The notes beneath the pieces were generated by a model that ran no database searches, was not told the origin of the DNA, and saw nothing but the letters and a program-made list of their open reading frames with translations. This document shows positions 36,460 to 45,559 of a DNA stretch of 64,000 bases, in pieces (position 1 is the first letter of the stretch; the number at the start of each line of letters is the position of its first letter). The translations under genes were made by a program, and so were the position numbers. The DNA is from Micromonosporaceae bacterium (lineage in GTDB: Bacteria; Actinomycetota; Actinomycetes; Mycobacteriales; Micromonosporaceae): positions 1-64,000 of the forward strand of contig JAHRHA010000003.1 of NCBI GenBank assembly GCA_020027875.1, read 5' to 3'.

Positions 36460-39400
36460 TCATGCCGCGGTCTCGACGTCCCGCAGGCGCTGGCTGATCA
36501 CCTGCGTCACGCCCGACCGCATGGTCACTCCGTAGAGTGCGTCGGCGATCTCCATGGTCCGCTTCTGGTGCGTGATAATAATCAGCTGACTCTTCTCGCG
36601 CAGCTGCTCCATCAGCGTCAGAAGGCGACCGAGGTTGACATCGTCGAGGGCGGCCTCGACCTCGTCCATGATGTAGAACGGACTGGGCCGGGCGCGGAAA
36701 ATGGCAACAAGCAAGGCGACCGCGGTCATCGAACGTTCCCCGCCCGAGAGCAACGAGAGCCGTTTGATCTTCTTGCCCGGCGGTCGGGCCTCGACCTCGA
36801 TGCCGGTCGTCAGCATGTCCTCCGGGTCGGTGAGCACCAGGCGCCCCTCGCCGCCGGGGAAGAGCACCCTGAAGACCTCTTCGAACTCGCGCGCCGTGTC
36901 CTCGTACGCCGAGGCGAAGACCTCAAGGATGCGTTCGTCGACGTCCTTGACGACCGTGAGCAAATCCCGGCGGGTGGCCTTGACATCCTCGAGCTGGTCG
37001 GAGAGGAACTTGTACCGCTCCTCCATCGCGGCGAACTCCTCTAACGCCAGCGGGTTCACCTTGCCCAGCAGCGTCAGCTCGCGTTCGGCCTTGGCGGCTC
37101 GCTTCTCCTGGTTCGTCCGGTCGTAGGGCACGGGTTCCGGCACCGGTCGGCCCTCTGCCTCCGCCGCGGCGACGTCCGGGGCGGTGGGGGGTACCGGCAG
37201 CTGAGGCCCGTACTCGCCGAGCAGCGTCTCGGCGTGGATGCCAAACTCTTCGGCCGCCTTCGCTTCGAGCTGTTCGATGCGCATGCGCTGCTCGGCGCGG
37301 GCAACTTCGTCGCGGTGCACCCTCGAGGTGAGTCGCTCAAGCTCGGCGGCGAGATGCCGGGCCGATCCGCGGACGTTGGACAGGTCGGACTCGCGCCCGG
37401 CCCGGGCCTGGACCACCGAGTCACGGTGATCCCCCGCCTGCGCCAGCGCCCGGGCCGCCTGCGCCACCGCGAACTCCGCACCTCCGACGACGGCCCTGGC
37501 GATCGTGGCGCCACGAGCGCGAGCGGCACGGCGGGCCGCGGCGCGTTCGCGCGCCTCCCGCTCGGCGGCGGCTTGACGTGCCAAAGCGTCGGCCCGTCCG
37601 GCGAGGGCACCAACACGCTCTTCGGCGGTTCGCACGGCGAGGCGCACATCGATCTCGCGCTGCCTCGCTGCCGGAACGGCAGAGGCCAGCTCATCACGTT
37701 CCACAGTGGATGGATTGTGGTCGATCGGTGTGGACTCAGCGTTGCGCAGCCGGTCCTCGAGATCCGTCAGGCCGGCCAAATCGCGATCGCGCGCCTGCTC
37801 CGCCTGGAAGCGGTTCTGCGCGATGCGGTCCGCCTCGGCCTTGGCCGACCGGGCGGCCGCGCCCAGCTCGGCCAGCCGCCGGCCGACGGTATTGCGGTGA
37901 CCCTCGGCGTCCTTGCGCGCGACGGCGGCGTTCGCCATGTGTTGCTTCGCCGCAGACTGCTCCGCGCGTACCTGTTCGATCTGGCCACGAAGGTCAGCGA
38001 CCCAGGCGTCGGCCTCGGCCCGCCTCTGCCGAGCCTCCTCGACGGCGGCCTGCACTTCGATGAAGCTCTGCGGTTTCGACGAGCCCCCTACCGCGGCGTA
38101 CGCACCCAGGAGGTCCCCTTCCCGTGTGACCGTGCGCAGTTCGGGGGCGTATGATGCGATCGTGCGCGCCGTCGCGAGAGTCGGCGCGAAGACCACGTCC
38201 TGCAGCAACCGGACCACGGCCGGCCGAAGATGGTCCGGCGAGCCGACGACATCCAACGCCCACCGCGCACCTTCCGGCAGCGCCGGCTGGTCGCCCTTTG
38301 CCGGCATGTCCGAGCCGCCTATGAGCAGCGCCGCGCGACCCGAATCGTCGACCTTCAACAGCTCGATCGCCGCCTGCGCATCGTCCACACTGGAGACAGC
38401 AACGGCGTCGGCGAGAGCACCGAGCGCGGCGGCCAGCGCCGCCTCGTACCCAGGCTCGACGGTCAGCAGGGCCGCGACGCTGCCCAGCAGGCCCGGCACG
38501 CGGTCGGCGCTGGCGAGCAGGGCCCCCGCACCATCCTTGCGCCGCAAACCAAGGGCCAGCGCGTCCTCGCGGGCCTTCCACTGGGCCGCGTCCTTCTCGA
38601 CCGCCCGCTCGGCGTCGCTGAGCTCCTTGAGGCGTCCGGCAATGGCCTCGGCCGTGGCGACCGCCACGGCATGACGCTCGTCCAGCTCTGCCGTGCCGCG
38701 GTCGGCCTCGGATGCGCCGGCGGCAGCCAACTCGTACTGGTCCTGCGCCTCGAATGCGCGGGTCTCGGCCTCGGCCAGAGACGCGTCCAATCGTGCGATC
38801 TCGTCAGCGGCCGCGGTGGAGCGCGTGCGCATCGCGTTCACCTGGCCGACGAGCCTGGCCAGCCCTTCTCGGCGGTCGGCGATCGCCTTGACCGCGGCGA
38901 CGAGTGCCTTCTCCGCCTCGGCCAGCCGGCGCTCCATCTGCTGACGGCCCTCGACCGCCTCGTTGAGCCTGGTCTGATCCTCGGCGAGCGCGGTGCGCAT
39001 GGTCCGCTCCTGCTCACGCAGCTTCTCCGCCTCGGCGGCTAGTTCATCCGGGTCGCGCCCGGGTCGCTCCTCGTCCGGCTCGGTGCTCAGGTTACGCAGG
39101 CGTTCAATGGCAAGCTGGTGGGTCGCGCGCAGCCGCTCCTGCAACGTCGAAAGCTGCAGGAACGTCTCCTGAGCCTGCGCCAGGACGGGCGCGTCCTCGG
39201 CGAGGGCGGCCTCCAGCTCGGACAGGCGCACCTGCACCTGCTCGTGGGCCTCCTCAACCTCCTCACGACGCTCACGCAAGGCGGTCTCATCGGCTACCTC
39301 ACGGTGGACGGTCTCGCGGAGGGTCGCCAGATCGTCGGCGAGAAGACGGATCTTCGCGTCGCGCAGGTCGGCCTGGATGCCTGCCGCCCGGCGGGCCACT

Positions 39401-40029
39401 TCGGCTTGCTTGCCGAGCGGCTTGAGCTGACGACGCAGTTCCGCGGTGAGGTCGGTGAGCCGGTTGAGGTTGATCTGCATCGACTCCAGCTTTCGCAGCG
39501 CCTTCTCCTTGCGCTTGCGGTGCTTGAGGACGCCGGCCGCCTCCTCGATGAAGGCCCGGCGGTCCTCGGGCTTGGCGTGCAGAATCGTGTCGAGTTGGCC
39601 CTGGCCGACGATGACGTGCATTTCCCGACCGATGCCGGAATCGGAGAGCAGCTCCTGGATGTCGAGCAGCCGGCAGCCGTCGCCGTTGATCTCGTACTCG
39701 CTCTCACCCGAACGGAACATGCGTCGGGTGATTGAGACCTCCGTGTACTCGATTGGCAGCGCGCCGTCGCTGTTGTCAATGGTGAGGGTGACCTCGGCTC
39801 GTCCCAGCGGGGCTCGGCCGGCGGTGCCCGCGAAGATCACATCTTCCATCTTGCCGCCACGAAGCGTCTTCGCTCCCTGCTCGCCCAGCACCCAGGCGAT
39901 GGCGTCCACAACGTTGGACTTGCCGGAGCCGTTCGGGCCCACGACGCACGTGATGCCCGGCTCCAGCCTCAACGTCGTCGCGGACGCGAAGGACTTGAAA
40001 CCCTTCACTGTCAAGCTCTTGAGATGCAC
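36460..40029 (-). CDS. smc: Chromosome segregation protein SMC
   Basis: 1189 residues, full family length, starting at GTG 40029 (GGAGACCC upstream). Walker A VVGPNGSGKSNVVDAIAWVL near residue 30; two long coiled coils flank a hinge at about 500-660 (VPGLLGSVAALLTVEPGYEA, GDLLGAYAAVGGSSKP); the C-terminal head carries LSGGERSMTAVALLVAIF and the Walker B/D loop YIMDEVEAALDDVNLGRL. With ScpA and ScpB it compacts and segregates chromosomes. A glycosidase-like insert and a small coiled-coil gene separate it from mutM, to which it is often near neighbour. Confidence 0.97.
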   Translation of the reverse strand: MHLKSLTVKGFKSFASATTLRLEPGITCVVGPNGSGKSNVVDAIAWVLGEQGAKTLRGGKMEDVIFAGTAGRAPLGRAEVTLTIDNSDGALPIEYTEVSITRRMFRSGESEYEINGDGCRLLDIQELLSDSGIGREMHVIVGQGQLDTILHAKPEDRRAFIEEAAGVLKHRKRKEKALRKLESMQINLNRLTDLTAELRRQLKPLGKQAEVARRAAGIQADLRDAKIRLLADDLATLRETVHREVADETALRERREEVEEAHEQVQVRLSELEAALAEDAPVLAQAQETFLQLSTLQERLRATHQLAIERLRNLSTEPDEERPGRDPDELAAEAEKLREQERTMRTALAEDQTRLNEAVEGRQQMERRLAEAEKALVAAVKAIADRREGLARLVGQVNAMRTRSTAAADEIARLDASLAEAETRAFEAQDQYELAAAGASEADRGTAELDERHAVAVATAEAIAGRLKELSDAERAVEKDAAQWKAREDALALGLRRKDGAGALLASADRVPGLLGSVAALLTVEPGYEAALAAALGALADAVAVSSVDDAQAAIELLKVDDSGRAALLIGGSDMPAKGDQPALPEGARWALDVVGSPDHLRPAVVRLLQDVVFAPTLATARTIASYAPELRTVTREGDLLGAYAAVGGSSKPQSFIEVQAAVEEARQRRAEADAWVADLRGQIEQVRAEQSAAKQHMANAAVARKDAEGHRNTVGRRLAELGAAARSAKAEADRIAQNRFQAEQARDRDLAGLTDLEDRLRNAESTPIDHNPSTVERDELASAVPAARQREIDVRLAVRTAEERVGALAGRADALARQAAAEREARERAAARRAARARGATIARAVVGGAEFAVAQAARALAQAGDHRDSVVQARAGRESDLSNVRGSARHLAAELERLTSRVHRDEVARAEQRMRIEQLEAKAAEEFGIHAETLLGEYGPQLPVPPTAPDVAAAEAEGRPVPEPVPYDRTNQEKRAAKAERELTLLGKVNPLALEEFAAMEERYKFLSDQLEDVKATRRDLLTVVKDVDERILEVFASAYEDTAREFEEVFRVLFPGGEGRLVLTDPEDMLTTGIEVEARPPGKKIKRLSLLSGGERSMTAVALLVAIFRARPSPFYIMDEVEAALDDVNLGRLLTLMEQLREKSQLIIITHQKRTMEIADALYGVTMRSGVTQVISQRLRDVETAA

Positions 40030-40361
40030 GGGTCTCCGGGGTGTCGATCGGGCCGCCGCGGCGGCTATGGAGGGGTTCGGCGAAGCTCGCGAGCGGAACA
40101 GGGTTTGCTGCTGCTCTGGGCAGGCTACCTCGCACCGCGGTTCGGACCCGGCAACGACGCGATGCCGGACTCACTTCGAAGCCAGCGCGACATCTGCGTG
40201 GCTATTTGGGTACGTCGCCACACAGAGTCGCGGCAAAGAGATGCGCGCCGACAGGTGTCGGCGCGCGGTGTGTTCGGCGTGTCGGGTTGTGGGTCTGGCG
40301 TCGGCCTACGGCCGACCTGAAGTGACCTCGATTAGTCCTTGGCGTGCTTGGGTATAGCGGA
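40030..40361. other. smc upstream intergenic region
   Basis: 332 bp. The notable contents are the two hairpins at 40243-40266 and 40300-40316. Small open frames on both strands show no family features. Confidence 0.5.
40243..40266. terminator. Strong perfect hairpin between the small coiled-coil gene and smc
   Basis: GCGCGCCGACA and TGTCGGCGCGC are perfect 11-base arms separated by GG. A second, smaller inverted repeat, GTCGGCC-TAC-GGCCGAC, lies at 40300-40316. Both are downstream of the 40362-40556 gene on its strand, so a double terminator is likely. No U tract is present, which is common in high-GC actinobacteria. Confidence 0.6.
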
Positions 40362-40556
40362 CTACGCGAGCGCCGGCTCCGCGATGCGGAGCAGGTCATT
40401 GGCGTCCGCGGTGTCTGCGACCAGACGGTCGTTCTCCGCGCGGAGCCGCATCACTTCGATTTCCAGGTCCCGGACCCGGGTACGCAACCGGGTGACCTCG
40501 TCGAGCATGCGCTGGTCGGGCGCACTACCCACGTGGCCGTAGAGGGCCTTCGCCAT
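40362..40556 (-). CDS. Small coiled-coil protein, conserved in actinobacteria
   Basis: 64 residues starting MAKALYGHVGSAPDQRMLDE, with an almost ideal ribosome binding site AAGGAGATGAT directly before the ATG. Residues 20-50 (VTRLRTRVRDLEIEVMRLRA ENDRL) form a leucine/hydrophobic heptad coiled coil, so it is probably a dimer. I recognise similar short proteins in actinobacteria but know of no assigned function. It appears monocistronic, with strong hairpins downstream. Confidence 0.75.
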   Translation of the reverse strand: MAKALYGHVGSAPDQRMLDEVTRLRTRVRDLEIEVMRLRAENDRLVADTADANDLLRIAEPALA

Positions 40557-40734
40557 ATCATCTCCTTGTCAGCGTCGCCGGGTTCGGCCGGTCGACGCGC
40601 GCCCTAACTATCGCTGCCTCTGCATGCGGACATGGCAGGGCGCGACTGGCGACATCCCTATGTTCCGCCGACGGCCGCCGAACGTCAAGCAACATGGCTC
40701 CCACGGTGGGCTCGGCGCCCACTCTGAGCCACTC

Positions 40735-40771
40735 GTTGTGCAATTTGTCCAGGCAGTTGTGTATTTTGTCC
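40735..40771. repeat. Direct repeat of 16 bp, possible operator
   Basis: GTTGTGCAATTTGTCC and GTTGTGTATTTTGTCC start 21 bp apart (two helical turns) and agree at 13 of 16 positions. It lies 180 bp upstream of the small coiled-coil gene. Function unknown. Confidence 0.5.
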
Positions 40772-40812
40772 CGACATAGATGGCACCTTCTCTCGACCTG
40801 CTGGACGGGACA

Positions 40813-40828
40813 CCACGTGATCACGTGG
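40813..40828. promoter_or_regulatory. 16-bp perfect palindrome CCACGTGATCACGTGG
   Basis: A perfect dyad of two CCACGTGA half-sites abutting at the centre, in non-coding DNA between divergently placed genes. The form suits a dimeric regulator; which one is unknown. Confidence 0.5.
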
Positions 40829-41083
40829 CCTTTCCCGCGTGCCCACCCGGACAAAGTCACGCGATCAAGCAAGATCGCTTTTGAACACCGCCGGTGACGA
40901 CCAACATCGATATGGGAGGTTCGCGACACGGGGGCCCAATCGGCTCAAAACATCTGAGCGGAACTGTCGGGGCGGCCGTGGGGAATTGCCTACCGGCGTT
41001 TGAGGTCGCACAGAACTCATGTCGACAATGAGTCGCGAACCCGACACGCGAAACACTTGGGACTGTCAATCGTTGCCCACTAC

Positions 41084-41911
41084 GTGACCCCGCCGATCCC
41101 ACCGCCCAAGACCCCGTCCCCCAGAACCCTGCTGCCCCTCCGCGCCGGTCCCCGCGACGACCCGGAGGGCTGGGAGGATGCCGAAAGACTCGGGGCCGGC
41201 GGGGTCGCAGTAATCGACCTACCGCGGCCCGCGGCGAACCCGTCCGCCAGAGCACCGTCCGCGAGAGCACCCTCTGCCCGGGCACCGTCGGCCAGAGCAA
41301 CGTCGGCGAGCACACCATCAGCGAGCGCACCATCAGCGAGCGCACCATCAGCCCGGACATCATCGGTCGCGCGGCCGTCGGGCAACGCATCGTGGGCCGC
41401 ACTCACCCGCGGCCTCGAACGGCTCGCGTCGGCCGGCGTGCACCCGCTCGGCCACGTCAGTCTCGGCTATGCGACCCGGCCGCTCGGTGATGTGCTCGCC
41501 GAGATCACCCACTGGGCCGCGCTGCCGGTGCGCGGAATCTTCCTAGACCACGCACCGGCGGGCCCCTATCAGGTGGGACCCGTCGTGCATGCCGTGCGCG
41601 CGGCCAGGCGGTCAGGTCTCGCCACGGTGGTGCTCAACCCGGGCATTCCGGTGGACCCGAGCTACCGGCGGTTGGAGGCGACCATCTGCACGTTCGAGGG
41701 CAGCTGGTCCGAGTACCTCGCCTGGTCAGGCGAGGGGGCCGTGGCCGGCGACGGCCATCTGGTCTTCGATGTGCCCAGGCACGAGTGGGAGGCGGCCCGG
41801 GCGCTGATCGCGGCTCGGCATGCGGGGCTGTTCCTCATCACCGACCGGCATTCGGCGTACTCCGCCGCCGACTTCGTCGCGACGACGCAGACGACCGCGG
41901 CGGCCAGGTAA
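41084..41911 (+). CDS. Spherulation-specific family 4 (spherulin-4, GH135-like) protein
   Basis: About 275 residues from GTG 41084 (the frame is open further upstream, so the start is uncertain). It begins PKTPSPRTLLPLRAGP, then a low-complexity insert of PSARA/PSASA pentapeptides (15-bp repeats, about 41236-41370). The spherulin-4 barrel follows: GHVSLGYATRPLGDVLAEIT, LPVRGIFLDHAPAGPYQVGP, SGLATVVLNPGIPVDPSYRR and TICTFEGSWSEYLAW. The family includes Sph3 (GH135), an endo-alpha-1,4-N-acetylgalactosaminidase. In Sph3 the active site uses an Asp-Glu pair and a second Glu; here the Asp of FLDH is followed by His, while FEGS keeps a Glu. No signal peptide is visible. Confidence 0.75.
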   Translation: MTPPIPPPKTPSPRTLLPLRAGPRDDPEGWEDAERLGAGGVAVIDLPRPAANPSARAPSARAPSARAPSARATSASTPSASAPSASAPSARTSSVARPSGNASWAALTRGLERLASAGVHPLGHVSLGYATRPLGDVLAEITHWAALPVRGIFLDHAPAGPYQVGPVVHAVRAARRSGLATVVLNPGIPVDPSYRRLEATICTFEGSWSEYLAWSGEGAVAGDGHLVFDVPRHEWEAARALIAARHAGLFLITDRHSAYSAADFVATTQTTAAAR

Positions 41912-41921
41912 GCCCAGCGAC

Positions 41922-42569
41922 GTGAGCCGTACGCCCGGTTGGGTCAGCGTCCTGGCCGCCACGGTGTCCGTCCTGACCATCCTCAGTGGAGTCTTCGGGC
42001 CTTCGCGGCCTTTCCCCCAGTCGCCCGACGACGTGTACCTCCTTGACCCGTTCACAGCGTCGGCAGCTGACGTAACGGACCTGCATTCTCTGGGGCGGGC
42101 GGCGTTCTGCCACCTTCGCGCGGGCCTGTGGGAGCCGGCCCGGCCAGACGCGGACCGCTTCGACACCAACGTGATCGGATCAGCGACCGACGATCGCGAC
42201 ACACACCCTGGCGCAAAGCCCCGGTGGCTGGATGTGCGGCGATGGGATGAGCTGGGGGGCGTCCTCGCCGATCGGCTCACACTCTGCGTCGCCAAAGGCT
42301 TCGACGGGGTCATGCTGAGCGCCGTTGACGGCTATGTCCATCCGACCGGCTTCCCGTTGAGCCTCGCTGACCAGGCGGCATTCACCCGTTCACTGGTGAC
42401 GCTGGCGCACTCGCGGGCGCTCCTCGTGGCCATCGTCGCCAGCCCCGATACGCCAGCGGCCCTCTTCGTCGGCGCCGATCTCACCGTGCCACATCAGCCC
42501 GAGACGGCACCGCGCGGCGACGCGGGCGCGGCTGGCAGCGGGGGCATGAGTACGACGACCGGTTCATGA
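41922..42569 (+). CDS. GH114-like (alpha-1,4-polygalactosaminidase-related) protein
   Basis: 215 residues from GTG 41922. A hydrophobic start [20 protein letters not shown] acts as signal peptide or anchor. The barrel matches GH114/TM1410-like enzymes: [60 protein letters not shown] and [22 protein letters not shown]114 members normally read G-F-D-x-V-E-x-D-N-x-D; here MLSA replaces the acidic part, so activity is doubtful. It follows the spherulin-4-like gene by 10 bases. Its last 89 bases overlap mutM in antisense, so its true C terminus is uncertain. Confidence 0.65.
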   Translation: MSRTPGWVSVLAATVSVLTILSGVFGPSRPFPQSPDDVYLLDPFTASAADVTDLHSLGRAAFCHLRAGLWEPARPDADRFDTNVIGSATDDRDTHPGAKPRWLDVRRWDELGGVLADRLTLCVAKGFDGVMLSAVDGYVHPTGFPLSLADQAAFTRSLVTLAHSRALLVAIVASPDTPAALFVGADLTVPHQPETAPRGDAGAAGSGGMSTTTGS

Positions 42570-43359
42570 AGCGCTCCCGCCGGATCGCCGCGCCACAGCG
42601 CCGACACGGCTCGCCCTCGCGCCCGTAGACGGCCAGCGAGCGGTCGAAGTAACCGCCCTCCCCGTTGACATTGACGTAGAGCGTGTCGAAGGTCGTGCCG
42701 CCCTCCTGGAGCGCCTCTCTCATCACATCCGTCACGTGGCCCAGCAGATTGCGGGCGAGTGGGCGGGACAGACCGGCACATAGACGCTCGCCATGTAGCC
42801 GGGCTCGCCACAGCGCCTCGTCGGCATAGATGTTGCCCACGCCGGACACGAGGGTCTGATCAAGGATGGCCCGCTTGATGCCCGTACGACGGACCCTCAG
42901 CGCGGCGACGAAACCGTCCGGGTCGAAGGCGGGGTCGAACGGGTCGCGCGCGATGTGGGCTATCTCGGCCGGCGAATCGGCGCCCCCCGGAGATAGGGCA
43001 AGCCCTCCGAATGTGCGCTGGTCGACGAAGTGCAGCTGCGGCCCGCCGTCGGCGAAGGTGAATCGCACGCGCAGGTGTGGGGCCGGTGGGGTCGACGCTG
43101 TCACCAGCCGGAGTTGGCCCGACATGCCCAAGTGCCCGAAGATCGCATCCCCCGAATCCAGGGCGAACCACAGGTACTTGCCGCGGCGGTGGACATCGGT
43201 GACGGTGCGCCCGACGAGTACGGCCGCGAAGTCCGCACCGCCGGCGGCGTGTCGCCGCACGGCGCGTGGGTGTAGCACCTCGACCGCCGCGATCGTACGT
43301 CCGTTGATCCAGCGGGCCAGGCCCTGCCGAACCGTCTCGACCTCGGGCAGCTCGGGCAC
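42481..43359 (-). CDS. mutM: Formamidopyrimidine-DNA glycosylase
   Basis: 292 residues starting [20 protein letters not shown], with the catalytic Pro and Glu. The helix-two-turn-helix [18 protein letters not shown] lies near residue 175, and the C-terminal zinc finger reads [24 protein letters not shown]. It excises 8-oxoguanine and ring-opened purines. A short basic tail [15 protein letters not shown] follows the zinc finger and is antisense to the end of the GH114-like gene. It starts 3 bases from the rnc stop, in an rnc-mutM unit. Confidence 0.95.
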   Translation of the reverse strand: MPELPEVETVRQGLARWINGRTIAAVEVLHPRAVRRHAAGGADFAAVLVGRTVTDVHRRGKYLWFALDSGDAIFGHLGMSGQLRLVTASTPPAPHLRVRFTFADGGPQLHFVDQRTFGGLALSPGGADSPAEIAHIARDPFDPAFDPDGFVAALRVRRTGIKRAILDQTLVSGVGNIYADEALWRARLHGERLCAGLSRPLARNLLGHVTDVMREALQEGGTTFDTLYVNVNGEGGYFDRSLAVYGREGEPCRRCGAAIRRERFMNRSSYSCPRCQPRPRRRAVPSRADVAR

Positions 43360-43362
43360 GGC

Positions 43363-44373
43363 TCAGGCGCTCCGCGCAGCCTGGTCAAGTCCCGGCTCGA
43401 CAGCACCGATTGCGGGAGGGTCCGGCGTCTCAGGCGGCTGCTCAGTGAGCGCGGCGAAGGCCGCCTTCGCCGCCTTCTGCTCGGCCTCCTTCTTGGTCCG
43501 GCCCTGCGCCCCGCCGTGGCGCCGCCCGCCGACGACGGCCCACGCGGTAAAGGTCTTCGCGTGGTCGGGACCGGTCTGGTCGATCTGGTAGTCCGGCACG
43601 CCCAGGCCACGGGTGGCGGTCAGTTCCTGGAGGCTGGTCTTCCAGTCGAGGCCGGCGCCGAGCCGGGCCGCCCGGGTCATCACAGGGTCGAACAGACGGT
43701 GAATCACCTCGTCGGCGACGGCGAGGCCGTACTGCAGATACACGGCGCCGAGGATGGCCTCGAGCGTGTCGGCGAGGATGCTCTCCTTATCCCGCCCGCC
43801 GGTGGTCTCCTCGCCCTTGCCGAGCATGAGGTACGGACCAAGGCCGAGCGGGCCGAGGCGGCGGGCGACATCGGCCAGCGCCCGGGAATTCACCACACTC
43901 GCCCGCAGCTTGGCCAGACGCCCCTCCGGCAGGTCGGGGTGATCGCGGTACAGGGCCGCGGTCACGACGAGCCCGAGTACGGAGTCGCCGAGGAACTCGA
44001 GCCGCTCGTTGGTTGGCAACCCGCCGTTCTCGTAGGCGAACGACCGGTGGGTCAAGGCCTGGTACAGCCGCTCGGGGTCCACCGCGACACCGAGGGCCTC
44101 CTCCAGGGGTGACTTCGGCGGAGGCGGCAGGGGCGGCGGCTCTGCGGACTGGTGTACGCGGACGTGGCTGGCGAGGCGGGTGAACCACTGTCCACAGGTG
44201 GGGCACTGCAGCTTGTTCGCTGGCGTCGGCGCCCGCGGCACTCGGGTCGGCGGCACTCGGGTCGGCGGCACTCGGGTCGGCGGCACTGGGGTCGGCGGCA
44301 CTGGGGTCGGCGCCAGGCTCATCGACGGCTGTTCGAGCGCGGAGACCTTCTTCCTGCGGCGCTTGTTGCTCAT
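43363..44373 (-). CDS. rnc: Ribonuclease III with an N-terminal C2H2-type zinc finger
   Basis: 336 residues, about 90 more than the usual enzyme. The catalytic domain has [20 protein letters not shown] and [15 protein letters not shown], and a dsRNA-binding domain follows ([15 protein letters not shown]... [16 protein letters not shown]). The extra N terminus has a basic start [10 protein letters not shown], a [10 protein letters not shown] pentapeptide run (residues 22-46), and C57-P-T-C60[10 protein letters not shown]70-VRV-H74, a C-x2-C-x9-H-x3-H finger resembling Ros/MucR fingers. The ATG at 44373 overlaps the plsX stop (ATGA), which supports translation of the whole extension. RNase III processes rRNA and structured RNAs. 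Confidence 0.93.
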   Translation of the reverse strand: MSNKRRRKKVSALEQPSMSLAPTPVPPTPVPPTRVPPTRVPPTRVPRAPTPANKLQCPTCGQWFTRLASHVRVHQSAEPPPLPPPPKSPLEEALGVAVDPERLYQALTHRSFAYENGGLPTNERLEFLGDSVLGLVVTAALYRDHPDLPEGRLAKLRASVVNSRALADVARRLGPLGLGPYLMLGKGEETTGGRDKESILADTLEAILGAVYLQYGLAVADEVIHRLFDPVMTRAARLGAGLDWKTSLQELTATRGLGVPDYQIDQTGPDHAKTFTAWAVVGGRRHGGAQGRTKKEAEQKAAKAAFAALTEQPPETPDPPAIGAVEPGLDQAARSA

Positions 44374-45368
44374 GGGGACACCTCCGCCGGCCGCACCGGT
44401 TCGACCTGTGTCGCACCAAAGCCGGCCGCGGCGGCGAGCCGGGCGACGACGTCGGCGCGGACCAGGCGAGCCGCTAGGGCCAGGCCGGACGCGACATCCT
44501 CGGCGCTCGCCGCCCCGTGGCAGACGACGATGGTCCGGGCCACGCCCAGCAGGGCGGCCGCTCGAGGCACCGAGGTGGGCGGGAACGAGCCAGGAGCCGC
44601 GGCCAGTGCGGCCTCGACACCCTTGAGCAGTACATTTCCGGTGAATCCGTCGGTCACGATGACGTCGGCGCGTGCGCCGGTCACGACATCGTCACCCTCG
44701 ACGGTTCCGATGTAGCTCCCGCCGGGCAGCGTGTGTACTCGCAGCGCCGCATCGGCGGCGCGGCGGAGCCGGTCGCCCTTGCCCGGCTCGGAACCGACCG
44801 ACAGCAACCCCACCCTCGGTCGTTCAACACCGGCGGCGAGGCGGGCGTAGGCGACGCCCAGGGCCGCGTGCTGAACGAGATCGATCGGGTTGACCTGCAT
44901 GCCGGCGCCCACGTCGAGCAGGACCAGCGGCCCGGCCACGCCGGGCAGGACGGCCGCGAGCGCCGGCCTACGGACACCGTTCATCCGGCCGAGGCCCATG
45001 ACGGCCGCGGCGACCGACGCACCGCTTGCGCCGGCGGACACGACCGCGTCGACGCGGTCCGAGGCGAGTGCGAGCACCGACGCGCCGATCGAGGTATGCG
45101 GATCGGCGCCGTGCGCTACCGGATCGCTCATGCTCACCCCGCGCTCGACGGCGAGAACGGCGACACGCGCACAGGCCGCCGCGTCAAGCGCGGCGGTCAC
45201 CTGGTCGGCGGCCGCACGCGGGCCGACGAGCAGGAGGTGGAGGTCGGGATCAGCGCCGCAGGCCTGCAGAGCGCCGTCAGCCACGACGGCGGGGGCATCG
45301 TCCCCGCCGAGGAGGTCAACGGCGATCCGCGTGACGCGGCCTTGCCGACCCGAGGCAGAGTGAGTCAA
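44370..45368 (-). CDS. plsX: Phosphate acyltransferase PlsX
   Basis: 332 residues. The family start [15 protein letters not shown] has no ATG or GTG before it; the only plausible initiator between the rpmF stop and this motif is TTG 45368, 12 bases after rpmF, giving [12 protein letters not shown] as a leader. Features: [48 protein letters not shown] and [18 protein letters not shown]. PlsX converts acyl-ACP to acyl-phosphate for phospholipid synthesis. It lies between rpmF and rnc, the standard order, and overlaps rnc by 4 bases. Confidence 0.92.
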   Translation of the reverse strand: MTHSASGRQGRVTRIAVDLLGGDDAPAVVADGALQACGADPDLHLLLVGPRAAADQVTAALDAAACARVAVLAVERGVSMSDPVAHGADPHTSIGASVLALASDRVDAVVSAGASGASVAAAVMGLGRMNGVRRPALAAVLPGVAGPLVLLDVGAGMQVNPIDLVQHAALGVAYARLAAGVERPRVGLLSVGSEPGKGDRLRRAADAALRVHTLPGGSYIGTVEGDDVVTGARADVIVTDGFTGNVLLKGVEAALAAAPGSFPPTSVPRAAALLGVARTIVVCHGAASAEDVASGLALAARLVRADVVARLAAAAGFGATQVEPVRPAEVSP

Positions 45369-45379
45369 TTCCGCTCGGG

Positions 45380-45553
45380 TTAGACCTCGACGACCTGGCG
45401 ACCGTTGTATGTGCCGCAGACTGTGCAGACCGCATGGGGCAGCTTCGGCGACCGGCACTGCGGGCAGGCCACGGTCGCGACCGGCATCGCCTTCCACTGC
45501 GCCCGGCGCGACCGGGTGTTGCTGCGCGACATCTTGCGCTTGGGTACCGCCAC
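45380..45553 (-). CDS. rpmF: 50S ribosomal protein L32
   Basis: 57 residues from GTG 45553: MAVPKRKMSRSNTRSRRAQW, then a zinc ribbon VACPQCRSPKLPHAVCTVCG and the end TYNGRQVVEV. The four Cys (two CxxC pairs) mark the zinc-binding form, so it is the Zn-dependent paralogue if others exist. It follows the DUF177 gene closely (stop at 45560) and precedes plsX, the conserved yceD-rpmF-plsX order. Confidence 0.95.
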   Translation of the reverse strand: MAVPKRKMSRSNTRSRRAQWKAMPVATVACPQCRSPKLPHAVCTVCGTYNGRQVVEV

Positions 45554-45559
45554 GGTGGC

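Larger units (their letters stand above)
40557..41083. other. Intergenic region with palindrome and direct repeats, locally AT-richer
   Basis: 527 bp with no credible gene. It holds the direct repeat GTTGTGCAATTTGTCC (40735-40750) / GTTGTGTATTTTGTCC (40756-40771), and a perfect 16-bp palindrome CCACGTGATCACGTGG at 40813-40828. The segment around 40735-40775 has T-rich tracts unlike the surrounding DNA. Confidence 0.5.
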
